Below, piece after piece: positions 23,132 through 31,306 of a stretch of DNA of 33,467 nucleotides. Location of the stretch: the IMG/VR virus record IMGVR_UViG_3300030106_005376, positions 1 to 33,467 of that record, one strand, 5' to 3'. Origin of the DNA: a virus. Position 1 is the stretch's first letter. Every line of letters starts with the position of its first letter. The position numbers and the translations under genes were made by a program. The notes under the pieces are model-generated. The model did not search any database. It saw only the letters and a program-made list of their open reading frames with translations, and had not been told where the DNA came from.

Positions 23132-23961
23132 TGAAATTACAATTTATAATATGTGGTTGGCATATGAATCGAAAAAGTTTGATAGATGGTATGTATGATT
23201 TGAAAAACCAAAATAAAGGTGTTGTTGATGTGTTTTGGTCTTGTCATAGAGAACCAACTAATGAAATAAAAGAAAAATTCAATCATAAATTATTTTTTAA
23301 TGGTGGTGAAGAGTATGGTGCTTATCAACAAGCTGTAGAACATTTAAATTTAGATGATGATACGATTTGTTTTTTTCTACATGATGATTTAGTTTTAAAA
23401 AGTTTTGACTTCATACCATTGTGCATTGAGGCTTTAAAAAATTATAAGGTTATTGGTAATTGTTTAAACTATGGTGAAAATTCATATGACCCAAATAAAG
23501 TTATTGAAATTGGTATAAAAGAAGAGTTTGATAATAAATCAAGAGTTGACTATGTTATGGACAAAAACAAACACTTTTTCAATAAAGGAGCTATACCACT
23601 TAAAACTGTAAGACCTAGTTTTGTGTGTATGAAATATAGTAGTGTGAAAGAAATAGGTGGATTTGAACCAAGAGTTGAGGCCTATGATTACCCAAGAAAA
23701 AATGAAGAAGGCACATATGTTTACAGAGGAAATAAAGGTATGAGTAGTTGGGGAAATGAATTTCCACAATTAAATAATTATAAATTTAATGTTGTTTTTG
23801 GACCTGAAAAAATAGGATATTTGAGTAAAACTTATTTAGATTCAGAATACATCTATGAGTGTGCTAGAGGTAATGTAGTTTCTGACCATCCAATTACAAA
23901 TGTAAAAAATATAATGGTTAAAGATGTTAAAACACAAACATTTTATATGAAGGAAGATTAA
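23131..23961 (+). CDS. Putative GT2-like glycosyltransferase
   Basis: A 276-residue protein; ATG at 23131 overlaps the upstream TAA and follows GGGAGG. LQFIICGWHMNRKSLIDGMY and VDVFWSCHREPTNEI form the N-terminal Rossmann-like half. TICFFLHDDLVLKSFDFIPL (near residues 75-94) has the HDD/DxxL metal-site layout of GT2 enzymes. FVCMKYSSVKEIGGFEPRVE resembles the acceptor-side helix of GT-A enzymes, where a new residue is recognised. Substrates are unknown. Confidence 0.6.
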   Translation: MKLQFIICGWHMNRKSLIDGMYDLKNQNKGVVDVFWSCHREPTNEIKEKFNHKLFFNGGEEYGAYQQAVEHLNLDDDTICFFLHDDLVLKSFDFIPLCIEALKNYKVIGNCLNYGENSYDPNKVIEIGIKEEFDNKSRVDYVMDKNKHFFNKGAIPLKTVRPSFVCMKYSSVKEIGGFEPRVEAYDYPRKNEEGTYVYRGNKGMSSWGNEFPQLNNYKFNVVFGPEKIGYLSKTYLDSEYIYECARGNVVSDHPITNVKNIMVKDVKTQTFYMKED

Positions 23962-23962
23962 T

Positions 23963-24211
23963 ATGGAAAAAGATATAATAAATGAATTAGAAGAAATGAA
24001 AACCAACTTACTATCTTCAGTAAATAAAGAAGGTGAACATGTAACACAGATAATTCATTTTAAAGATGGACAAAGAAAAACTATACATGGTATAATATCA
24101 CATAGTATTGAAACAGGTAAGTTTACTAAATTTAATTGTAAAGATGGTAGAATGATTATGGTTAACGATGAAAATGTAAATATGATTGAAACATTCGGAG
24201 AGGAAAAATAA
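23963..24211 (+). CDS. Small hypothetical protein
   Basis: An 82-residue protein starting one base after the upstream stop with AAGGAAG before it, and overlapping the aminotransferase ATG (TAATG). After a short helix, the segment HVTQIIHFKDGQRKTIHGII and the later FNCKDGRMIMVNDENV suggest a small beta-barrel. No family is recognised. It could be a regulator or an unrelated passenger gene. Confidence 0.5.
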   Translation: MEKDIINELEEMKTNLLSSVNKEGEHVTQIIHFKDGQRKTIHGIISHSIETGKFTKFNCKDGRMIMVNDENVNMIETFGEEK

Positions 24212-25314
24212 TGGATATAAGGGAGAAAATGTTACCAGTATTACAACCCAGTGGTGGTAAGGAAGAAATAGAAGCACTTAGTGAAGTTATTAATAGTGGT
24301 TGGTGGGGTAAAGGACCAAAAGTAGCTGAATTTGAAGAAAAGTTTGCAAAAATGGTTGGACATAAATATGCAGTCGCTGTAACATCTGCATCTCACGGAC
24401 AAGATTTAGTAATGAAAGCACTAGGTATGAAAGGTATAGATGTAATAAATCCAGCTATTTCTTTTATTGCGACAGCGATGATTCCATTGTGGAATAACTT
24501 TACAACAAATATAGTCGATGTCAAAAGAGATACTTTATGTATAGACCCACAAGATGTTGAAAAATATAAAAAACCCAATAGTGAAGTTTTAATTGCAGTT
24601 GATGAAGCTGGAGTCTTAGCAGATTATGAGGGGTTAAGAAAAGTGTTTGGTGGATTTATACTTGAAGATTGTGCTCATAGTTGTTGGACACCTGGTGCAG
24701 GTTTAGGTGGTGATTGTGCAGTTTGGTCTTTTCAGGCTGTTAAGACAATGCCAATGGGTGATGGAGGCATGATTACCACAGATGATAAAAAATTAGCTGA
24801 TAAATGTAGAGAGATGACTTGGTTTGGAGTTTCTTCAACTTGGAGTAGAGCTTCTGGTTCAACACCAGGTTATGCTTGGGATTATCAAGTTGATTTACTT
24901 GGTTACAAATATTATATGATTGACATTATGGCTGCGATTGGATTGGAACAAATGAAAAAACTACCAAAACACTTAGAGTTCAGAAGACATATACAATCAA
25001 GGTATAATAAAGAATTGAATCCAATGATTGAGAGACCACCACACTCAGAAACAGTTCAATACTATGTAGCAAGAGTTCCAAGTGAACATAGAGATAAATT
25101 AATTGACTATTTGGCTGATAAAAAGATACACACATCAGTTCATTTTAAACCATTGTACAAATACACACCACTTTTACAAGATAGGGAGTATCCTGTATGT
25201 GAATCGGAATGGACAAAATTAATTTCATTACCTTGTCATAATAATATGAAGGATGAAGATGTTGATTATGTGGTTTATTGGGTTAATAAATATTTTGAGG
25301 AGAACATAATATGA
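24211..25314 (+). CDS. DegT/DnrJ/EryC1/StrS-family sugar aminotransferase
   Basis: A 367-residue PLP enzyme of fold type I. SGWWGKGPKVAEFEEKFAKM and VAVTSASHGQDLVMKAL are the N-terminal family blocks. FILEDCAHSCW holds the cofactor-binding acid/His region. VWSFQAVKTMPMGDGGMI carries K178, the PLP lysine. The C-terminus, YYVARVPSEHRDKLIDYLAD and HVHFKP-like VHFKPLYKYTP, matches the family ending. These enzymes put an amino group on a keto sugar, usually at C3 or C4, using glutamate. The adjacent SDR at 25311 could provide the keto-sugar, giving an amino-deoxy sugar such as perosamine or a viosamine-like one. Confidence 0.88.
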   Translation: MDIREKMLPVLQPSGGKEEIEALSEVINSGWWGKGPKVAEFEEKFAKMVGHKYAVAVTSASHGQDLVMKALGMKGIDVINPAISFIATAMIPLWNNFTTNIVDVKRDTLCIDPQDVEKYKKPNSEVLIAVDEAGVLADYEGLRKVFGGFILEDCAHSCWTPGAGLGGDCAVWSFQAVKTMPMGDGGMITTDDKKLADKCREMTWFGVSSTWSRASGSTPGYAWDYQVDLLGYKYYMIDIMAAIGLEQMKKLPKHLEFRRHIQSRYNKELNPMIERPPHSETVQYYVARVPSEHRDKLIDYLADKKIHTSVHFKPLYKYTPLLQDREYPVCESEWTKLISLPCHNNMKDEDVDYVVYWVNKYFEENII

Positions 25315-26303
25315 AAATATTAATTACAGGTGGAACTGGTTTTCAAGGTTCTAATTTATCAAAAAGTTTGTTGAATGATGGACATGATGTTGTAATATTA
25401 AACTTACACTCTGATAAAAATGAAACAAATATAAAACGATTTGGATTACAAAAAGCGTATAAAATGTGGGGTTCAATAAATGATATGAGAACTGTTAAAG
25501 ATGCGATGGCAGGTGTTGATTTAGTTGTTCATACAGCTGCAAAAATTCATGTCGATGATTCCATAGAGAATCCAACAGATTATTTTGAAACAAATGTTAT
25601 GGGTACAAATAATGTGTTAGAAGCAGCTAGAAGATTCGATGTACCCGTAATGCATATTTCAACTTGTGAGGTTTATGGTTTTCAAGATGAAGATTTAATA
25701 GAAACATCACCACTTATGCCACGTTCACCATACGCTGCATCAAAGGCAGGTGCAGATAGAATGGCTTATTCTTATTATACAACATATGATATGAATGTTT
25801 GTATTATAAGGCCGTTTAATGTATTTGGACCTGGACAAAAAGATGGTAAGTGTGGTGCTGTAATACCAATATGGGCTACAAATCTTATGAATGGTGAAGA
25901 CATAAAAATATATGGTGATGGCACTCAATCAAGGGAATTTATTTATATAGATGATTTAATATCTGCTTATAAAATAATAATTTCAAAGATGGTTAAAGGT
26001 AAGGAATTAGCTGGACAGGTATTAAATATTGGAACTGGTATTGATGTAAAAGTCAATCACTTAGCTAAGGTTATGGTTGATAAAATAGACGGTGTTTGGA
26101 TAGAGCCTAAAAATCATGACTTTTCTTATCCAGTTGGAGAAAGTAAAATCAAACAAGGTAAAATAATATACGGAGAAGCTAGGCCTGGTGAAGTAAAAAG
26201 ATTCATATCTAATTCAGACAAAATGAAATCTTTTGGTTGGAAACCTAAAGTTGATTTAGAAGAGGGATTAAAAAAATATATTAATTGGAGAAAATCTTTA
26301 TGA
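25311..26303 (+). CDS. Extended SDR NDP-sugar 4,6-dehydratase/epimerase
   Basis: A 330-residue protein overlapping the aminotransferase stop. TGGTGFQGSNLSKSLL binds NAD(P). VVHTAAKIHVDDSIENPTDY, then NVMGTNNVLEAARRF and ISTCEVYGFQ follow; the T-C-E sequence takes the place of the T-D-E of dTDP-glucose 4,6-dehydratase. SPYAASKAGADRM has intact Y141 and K145. RPFNVFGPGQK and YGDGTQSREFIYIDDLISAY are the substrate-domain blocks. The C-terminal SFGWKPKVDLEEGLKKYINW fits the family. A dehydratase supplying the neighbouring aminotransferase is most likely; an epimerase is possible. Confidence 0.78.
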   Translation: MKILITGGTGFQGSNLSKSLLNDGHDVVILNLHSDKNETNIKRFGLQKAYKMWGSINDMRTVKDAMAGVDLVVHTAAKIHVDDSIENPTDYFETNVMGTNNVLEAARRFDVPVMHISTCEVYGFQDEDLIETSPLMPRSPYAASKAGADRMAYSYYTTYDMNVCIIRPFNVFGPGQKDGKCGAVIPIWATNLMNGEDIKIYGDGTQSREFIYIDDLISAYKIIISKMVKGKELAGQVLNIGTGIDVKVNHLAKVMVDKIDGVWIEPKNHDFSYPVGESKIKQGKIIYGEARPGEVKRFISNSDKMKSFGWKPKVDLEEGLKKYINWRKSL

Positions 26304-27292
26304 AATTAGCTTGGTTGAGTGAGGGTGGATATTCTGGTAAAGTTCCAAGAGAACAAACAGCAAACGCTGGTGTGTTATGGGCATGGATGTCTAATTTAGA
26401 GGTAGACCACTATCCAATATTAAACTTTGAACACGCACCAACTAATGGTTATGATTACTTAATATTACAAGTTCCAAAAACACCACAAGTTAGAACTGCA
26501 TTATTTGAAAGAGATATAGTGAAACAAGCGAGAAGAATAGCCAAGAAGATATTATTCTTTCAAGAAGGACCTGTTTGGGTGTATCAAGATATGCCATTGG
26601 AACAACAATTTTGGCATTACAATACATTGGTTGATGTGGATTTAATATTTTGTGAGAACACAACGGATATTCCATACTATAAAGGATTCGTTCCAGGTAA
26701 ACCAGTAATCAATTTACCTGATTTAATTGTTGATGATACTTTAGTTGGAATCGAAAATGTAGAAAAACAAAATAAGGCAATTATAGGTGGAAACTTTTGT
26801 AGATGGTATGGTGGATTCGATTCTTATATTATCGCTCAAGAGTTTGGCGTTCCAATGTATGCTCCGACAATGGGTAGAAAAGTTGAAGGTGAAGAACAAA
26901 TACCTGATTTAACTCATTTACCTTTTATGCCTTGGAAAGATTGGATGTTTAAATTAGCAGAGTTTAAATATGGTATTCATTTGATGCAAACATATGCTGC
27001 TGGTTCTTTTATGATGAATTGTGGTTATCTTGGAATACCTTGTATTGGTTATAATCATACGGATACACAGAGAAATATATTTCCAGATTTATCAATAAAC
27101 CAAGATGATTTAGATACAGCAAGAAAATTAGCTAGAAAATTAGTAGATGATAAAGATTTTTATAATGAATGTTCACAGAAAGCTGTAGTGAATTTTAAGA
27201 AACATTCAAGTGAAAATGCTTTTAACAATTGGAAAGAAAACTTTTTTTCAAACATAGACAAATTTATAGGAGAGTGGAATGAAACCAATTAG
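26300..27292 (+). CDS. GT-B-like glycosyltransferase
   Basis: A 330-residue protein; ATG at 26300 overlaps the SDR stop. KLAWLSEGGYSGKVPREQTA, then LIFCENTTDIPYYKGF, belong to the N-terminal domain; IGGNFCRWYGGFDSYIIA and LMQTYAAGSFMMNCGYLGIP with a GYN ending form the donor domain. The short linker and the absence of an E-x7-E motif make it an unusual, compact GT-B member. No membrane segment is predicted. It overlaps the next GT gene by 14 bp. The call is from fold layout and context. Confidence 0.55.
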   Translation: MKLAWLSEGGYSGKVPREQTANAGVLWAWMSNLEVDHYPILNFEHAPTNGYDYLILQVPKTPQVRTALFERDIVKQARRIAKKILFFQEGPVWVYQDMPLEQQFWHYNTLVDVDLIFCENTTDIPYYKGFVPGKPVINLPDLIVDDTLVGIENVEKQNKAIIGGNFCRWYGGFDSYIIAQEFGVPMYAPTMGRKVEGEEQIPDLTHLPFMPWKDWMFKLAEFKYGIHLMQTYAAGSFMMNCGYLGIPCIGYNHTDTQRNIFPDLSINQDDLDTARKLARKLVDDKDFYNECSQKAVVNFKKHSSENAFNNWKENFFSNIDKFIGEWNETN

Positions 27293-28469
27293 TTTTATAA
27301 TACCCAGTAGAAATAATTTAAAATATTTAAAGTGGTGTTACAACTCCATTAGAAAAAATCTTGGATACGTGCATGAAATTTGCATCGCAGATGACGCTTC
27401 TGAGGATGGAACTTGGGAGTGGTTACAAGAAATTTCAAAAAAAGATGGTGAAGTAAAAATACATCGTAACAAAGGACCTGAAAGACAAGGTTTGGTTGTA
27501 TTGTATGACAAACTTGTAAAGGATTATTCTACCAATGACATAATTATGATATTTCACGCTGACATGTATGCGTGTCCAGGTTTAGATGAAGCTGTTCTTA
27601 AACATATAAATAAAAAAACTATCGTGTGTGCTACACGAGTTGAACCATCATTACATCCACCGGGTCCTGAAAAAATAGTTTCAGACTATGGTATAGAACC
27701 TGAGGATTTTGATGAACAAAAGTTCTTAAATGATTTAAATAAGTTTAGAGATAAAGATAAAATAACTCACGGTATCTTCGCGCCTTGGGCAATATATAAA
27801 GAGGACTTTTGGAGTGTTGGTGGTCACGATGAATTATTCTCACCAACGAGTAGAGAAGATTCAGATATATTTAATAGATTTTTTTTAAATGGTTGTAAAT
27901 TTATTCAAACTTGGGATGGAATGGTTTATCATTTAACAAGTAGAGGTAGTAGATTTAATTCATTTAGTGGTGGAAAACCAGGTGAAGTAAACTCTAAAGA
28001 ATGGCAATACACTAATCATAAAAACATTAGAAACTTTATCAGAAAATGGGGTTCTATGGTAAAACATGATGATTTAATGATGCCAATAATTACACCAAAG
28101 TATGACATTGGATTTGTAGTAAAAAATTGTAATGAACAACTTTTAGAGTTATTAGAGCCTTGGTGTTCTACAATTTACATAGACCATACGTTTGACGCAA
28201 AATACTACATTGAAAAAGAGCAAAAAAATACTTTAATTGACTTAGATAAAAGAATACAATCAATTTATTCTGAAAAACAAAATGATATAGAGGTTAGATT
28301 TGATGGTAGTAAGTTAACAAATGAAAACTTTCAATATATTCAACAATTACCAGAAATATTAGCTAATGACGAAGAACTTAAAGAGGGTAGTTTTGAATTA
28401 GATATATTTGAAATAATAATTAATAATCTACAAACATACGAAAAGGAGTTAATTAAATGCGAGTGTTAA
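27279..28469 (+). CDS. Glycosyltransferase family 2 protein with C-terminal extension
   Basis: A 396-residue protein with GGAGAG before the ATG. ISFIIPSRNNLKYLKWCYNS and EICIADDASEDGTWEWL are the classical GT2 nucleotide-binding start; IIMIFHADMYACPGLDE supplies the DxD-like site (HADM). HGIFAPWAIYKEDFWSVGGH with SREDSDIFNRFFLNG (ED motif) is the catalytic-base block. After residue 265, a further 130 residues of helical and beta structure do not match GT2. It is probably active; the extension may bind partners or the acceptor. It overlaps the next gene by 13 bp. Confidence 0.78.
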   Translation: MKPISFIIPSRNNLKYLKWCYNSIRKNLGYVHEICIADDASEDGTWEWLQEISKKDGEVKIHRNKGPERQGLVVLYDKLVKDYSTNDIIMIFHADMYACPGLDEAVLKHINKKTIVCATRVEPSLHPPGPEKIVSDYGIEPEDFDEQKFLNDLNKFRDKDKITHGIFAPWAIYKEDFWSVGGHDELFSPTSREDSDIFNRFFLNGCKFIQTWDGMVYHLTSRGSRFNSFSGGKPGEVNSKEWQYTNHKNIRNFIRKWGSMVKHDDLMMPIITPKYDIGFVVKNCNEQLLELLEPWCSTIYIDHTFDAKYYIEKEQKNTLIDLDKRIQSIYSEKQNDIEVRFDGSKLTNENFQYIQQLPEILANDEELKEGSFELDIFEIIINNLQTYEKELIKCEC

Positions 28470-29293
28470 TAACTGGTGGTGTAGGATTTATAGGAACTAA
28501 TTTATGTAAAAGATTAATCAATGACAATCATAAAGTTTGGTCTATTGATAACTATTCAACTGGTAATAAACAGAATGAAATTAAGGGTGTAAATTATCTT
28601 AACTTTGATATTAGGGATAATTTTTATAATAACATATCTGAAATAGATGTAATATTTCATTTAGCAGCGTTACCAAGAATTGGGCCTTCATTTTCAAATC
28701 CAAAAGAAGTTTGTGATATTAATGTTGGTGGAACACATAATATTTTAGAGTATGCTAGAAAACATAAAATACCTGTAATATATGCTGGTTCAAGTTCTTT
28801 TTGGGGTGGTGTGTATAAAAACCCATATACATTCAGTAAATGGCAGGGTGAAGAGTTATGCAAAATGTATGAACAAATATATGAATTAAACGTAACCATT
28901 TGTAGATTTTATAATGTATATGGTGATTATATGCCAACAGATGGAGAGTATAGAACAGTATTACCTATATTTTTAGAACAATATAAAAATGGTGAACCAT
29001 TAACAATCACAGGTGATGGAGAACAAAGACGAGATTTTACGCACGTGGATGACATAGTGGACGCAATGGTTAAAGTAGTGCAATTAAATAAATGGGGTAG
29101 TGTTTATGAATTAGGTAGAGGTAAAAATCACTCTATAAATGAGGTAGTTCATATGTTTAACAGTGAAAGAATTTACATAAAACAAATACCAGGTGAGGTT
29201 AGAAATACTTTATGTAAATCAGAATTAGCAAGAAAAAAATTAAAATGGAAACCAAAAATTAATTTAGAGGAATGGATAAGGGAGCAAATATGA
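28457..29293 (+). CDS. Extended SDR NDP-sugar epimerase (GalE/WbpP-like)
   Basis: A 278-residue protein following AAAAGGAG. TGGVGFIGTNLCKRL binds NAD(P). IFHLAALPRIGPSFSNPKEV resembles the substrate loop of UDP-sugar 4-epimerases and decarboxylases. AGSSSFWGG holds the Ser and NPYTFSKWQGEEL the intact Y124/K128 pair. CRFYNVYGDYMPTDGEYRTV and GDGEQRRDFTHVDDIVDAMV are the usual later blocks. Since the next gene is a UDP-glucose-dehydrogenase-like protein, a UDP-sugar or uronic-acid epimerase is plausible. Confidence 0.78.
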   Translation: MRVLITGGVGFIGTNLCKRLINDNHKVWSIDNYSTGNKQNEIKGVNYLNFDIRDNFYNNISEIDVIFHLAALPRIGPSFSNPKEVCDINVGGTHNILEYARKHKIPVIYAGSSSFWGGVYKNPYTFSKWQGEELCKMYEQIYELNVTICRFYNVYGDYMPTDGEYRTVLPIFLEQYKNGEPLTITGDGEQRRDFTHVDDIVDAMVKVVQLNKWGSVYELGRGKNHSINEVVHMFNSERIYIKQIPGEVRNTLCKSELARKKLKWKPKINLEEWIREQI

Positions 29294-30138
29294 AAATAGG
29301 AATAGTAGGACAAGGTTATGTGGGAACTGCGGTTAAAGAAGTATTCAGTAAACACTATAACGTAGAAACATATGATTTAGATAAAGATAAATGTAGTGTT
29401 GATTATTTAGAAGAAATAGTTGAATTATCAAATATTATATTTGTATGTGTTCCAACACCAATGAAAAAAGATGGTAGTTGTGATACGAGTATAGTTGAAG
29501 CTGTGGTTAAAGATATAAATGATATGGTTATAAGTAGAAATGTATCAGGTACAATAGTTGCGATTAAATCTACAATTCCACCTGGTACAACAAATAGATT
29601 AAATAAAGAGTGTAAAAACATATCAGTAATATTTAATCCAGAGTTTTTAACAGAGGCTAATTTCATTGATGATTTTAAGAATCAAAATAGAATTATAATT
29701 GGTGGTGAAAGACCATCAACAACTAAGTTAAGACAAGTGTATTCATTAGCGTTTCCTAATGCGAAGATAGTTAAGACTGGTTCTATAACCGCTGAAATGG
29801 TTAAATATATGACCAACACATTTTTAGCAACAAAAGTATCATTTGCAAACGAAATGAAATTGATATGTGATGAATTAAATATTGATTATGATAAAGTTGT
29901 AGAGTATTCTACTTATGATGAACGATTAGGTAAATCACATTGGGCAGTTCCAGGACCAGATGGTAAAATGGGTTTTGGTGGTAGTTGTTTTCCAAAAGAT
30001 ATAAATGCGTTACTTGATTTGGCTAATAAACTTGAAATTAATATTTTCACCTTAAATGGTGCATGGGAAACTAATTTACAAGTAAGGCCGGAAGAGGATT
30101 GGAAAGAGTTAAAAGGTAGGGCTGTTGTTGATGAATAA
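29290..30138 (+). CDS. UDP-glucose/GDP-mannose dehydrogenase-like protein lacking C-terminal domain
   Basis: A 282-residue protein; ATG at 29290 overlaps the SDR stop. KIGIVGQGYVGTAVKEVFSK binds NAD. FVCVPTPMKKDGSCD, then AIKSTIPPGTTNRL and IFNPEFLTEANFIDDF are family-defining. EMVKYMTNTFLATKVSFANE and GFGGSCFPKDINALL follow, with the catalytic Cys C233. The enzyme oxidises an NDP-hexose to the uronate in two steps. Usual members have 390-450 residues; the C-terminal UDP-binding domain is missing, with only about 40 residues after FPKD. It may act on a different substrate or need a partner protein. A promoter lies just downstream. Confidence 0.8.
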   Translation: MKIGIVGQGYVGTAVKEVFSKHYNVETYDLDKDKCSVDYLEEIVELSNIIFVCVPTPMKKDGSCDTSIVEAVVKDINDMVISRNVSGTIVAIKSTIPPGTTNRLNKECKNISVIFNPEFLTEANFIDDFKNQNRIIIGGERPSTTKLRQVYSLAFPNAKIVKTGSITAEMVKYMTNTFLATKVSFANEMKLICDELNIDYDKVVEYSTYDERLGKSHWAVPGPDGKMGFGGSCFPKDINALLDLANKLEINIFTLNGAWETNLQVRPEEDWKELKGRAVVDE

Positions 30139-30146
30139 AAAAAAGC

Positions 30147-30176
30147 TTGACTTATATTGTATTCTTTTTGTATATT
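30147..30176 (+). promoter_or_regulatory. Sigma70-like promoter upstream of the lipoprotein gene
   Basis: TTGACT at 30147-30152 and TATATT at 30171-30176 are 18 bp apart, and AAAGCTTG and GTATATTAA flank them as at 9987-10015. The bases between 30186 and 30204 lead to AAAGGAG, a strong ribosome binding site for the ATG at 30205. This is the clearest promoter in the window. Confidence 0.58.
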
Positions 30177-30204
30177 AATTAAAATATATTAAAGGAGATA
30201 AAAT

Positions 30205-30654
30205 ATGATTAAAAATATAATTAAATATATATTTATATACATTATATGTATAATTACAACTAGTTGTGATAATCCAATGTCAGTTACAACTTGTGATTAT
30301 TGTTATTTGAACTTAGAAGCACCTGATTTACAAATTGATGAAAATGGTATTTATCATTTAGATTATAATAATGGTGAGGTACAAACATTTACTAAATTAA
30401 GAGCATATGTTGGTTATGAATATGAATATGTTGGATGGACAACTGATGTCTCATTTGAGGGTTGCACTTGGGATTATTGTGAAGATGTACCTGTAATTAA
30501 TGGAAGTGGTTATTCATCAGCTGATGGATATTCATATCAAATGATGGGTGTAATGGAAGAAAACATTGGTGATATCGCTACAATTTGGGTAGGATATTAT
30601 GATAGTTATGGTAATCAATGGTTAGATAGTATAAAGGTAAAAATAAATGAATAA
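30205..30654 (+). CDS. Predicted small phage lipoprotein
   Basis: A 149-residue protein. Residues 1-20 are a short basic start (KNIIKY) followed by a very hydrophobic run (IFIYIICIITTS) and Cys21, which would be lipidated (ITTSC lipobox). The mature part is rich in Tyr, Gly and Asp, with cysteines at CDYC and CTWDYC that might pair, and predicted beta strands in AYVGYEYEYVGWTTDVSFEG. The fold resembles a small secreted beta-sandwich. It could sit on the host surface or envelope, for example to change phage entry by others, but this is only a possibility. It has a good promoter of its own. Confidence 0.6.
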   Translation: MIKNIIKYIFIYIICIITTSCDNPMSVTTCDYCYLNLEAPDLQIDENGIYHLDYNNGEVQTFTKLRAYVGYEYEYVGWTTDVSFEGCTWDYCEDVPVINGSGYSSADGYSYQMMGVMEENIGDIATIWVGYYDSYGNQWLDSIKVKINE

Positions 30655-30865
30655 ATTAGGTAGTTATATAACAAAATTAATGACAACTATTCTTGACTCA
30701 GAACAAGAAGAGTTTGTTAAAGAATTAGCATTAAGTGAATTAAGAAGACTTAATATTGATGTAAATGATTTTATTAGAAAACATACAAAAGATGATTTTG
30801 ATAAAGCAAAAGAAACAGAAAAAAAGTTATTACAGGAGGACAGAAAAAATGTCAAAGATAAGTAA
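30647..30865 (+). CDS. Small charged helical hypothetical protein
   Basis: A 72-residue protein overlapping the lipoprotein gene by 8 bp. EFVKELALSELRRLNIDVND and FDKAKETEKKLLQEDRKN are strongly helical and charged, suggesting a coiled coil or helical hairpin. No signal or motif. It overlaps the next gene by 17 bp. Function unknown. Confidence 0.5.
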   Translation: MNKLGSYITKLMTTILDSEQEEFVKELALSELRRLNIDVNDFIRKHTKDDFDKAKETEKKLLQEDRKNVKDK

Positions 30866-31073
30866 AGAAGGTTACGAACAAATACAAGTAATTAAAAATG
30901 CATTAAATTCAATGTATGATAAATTAGATAAACCCGTATATGTTCCAAAAGGTAAACCATCAAAAAATGTGGATGGTAGTTACGAGTCCATAAATTTATT
31001 TGATTCGGTAAAAGATGAGTTTCAAGCTATTTCAGGTATAATTGAACAGAGTGGAACTTGGGAGGAAGTTTAA
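30849..31073 (+). CDS. Small hypothetical protein
   Basis: I use the ATG at 30849, because AGGAGG lies just before it at 30834-30839; upstream in-frame starts are inside the previous gene. The 74-residue product opens with a helix (KISKEGYEQIQVIKNALNSM) and has a middle loop rich in Pro and Lys (YVPKGKPSKNVDGS). It ends in SGTWEEV. I do not recognise a family. Confidence 0.55.
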   Translation: MSKISKEGYEQIQVIKNALNSMYDKLDKPVYVPKGKPSKNVDGSYESINLFDSVKDEFQAISGIIEQSGTWEEV

Positions 31074-31306
31074 TGCCAACTAATAACACAGCAGGTGATT
31101 TTTATAATCCACCAAGTAATATGAGTCAAGACTTTGAAGAATATTATTTTGAAGATTTAGAGGTTGACGAATTGTTTTGGCAAACTAATAAACCAAAGGA
31201 AGAACAAATTCCTTGGCGTAAAACAAGTTTATCAGAAGCTACAAACTTAAAAACTCAAAAAACTTATAGTTTTCAAGGCAAAACAAAAGTATTTCAGAAA
31301 ATATAA
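31073..31306 (+). CDS. Small conserved phage protein, unknown function
   Basis: A 77-residue protein; ATG at 31073 overlaps the upstream TAA and follows GGGAGGAAG. The stretch YYFEDLEVDELFWQTNKPKE and then IPWRKTSLSEATNLKTQKTY resembles short uncharacterised proteins in T4-like marine phages, which have FEDLxVxELFW followed by a Lys/Thr-rich end. It has no catalytic motif. The stop overlaps the next ATG. Confidence 0.58.
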   Translation: MPTNNTAGDFYNPPSNMSQDFEEYYFEDLEVDELFWQTNKPKEEQIPWRKTSLSEATNLKTQKTYSFQGKTKVFQKI

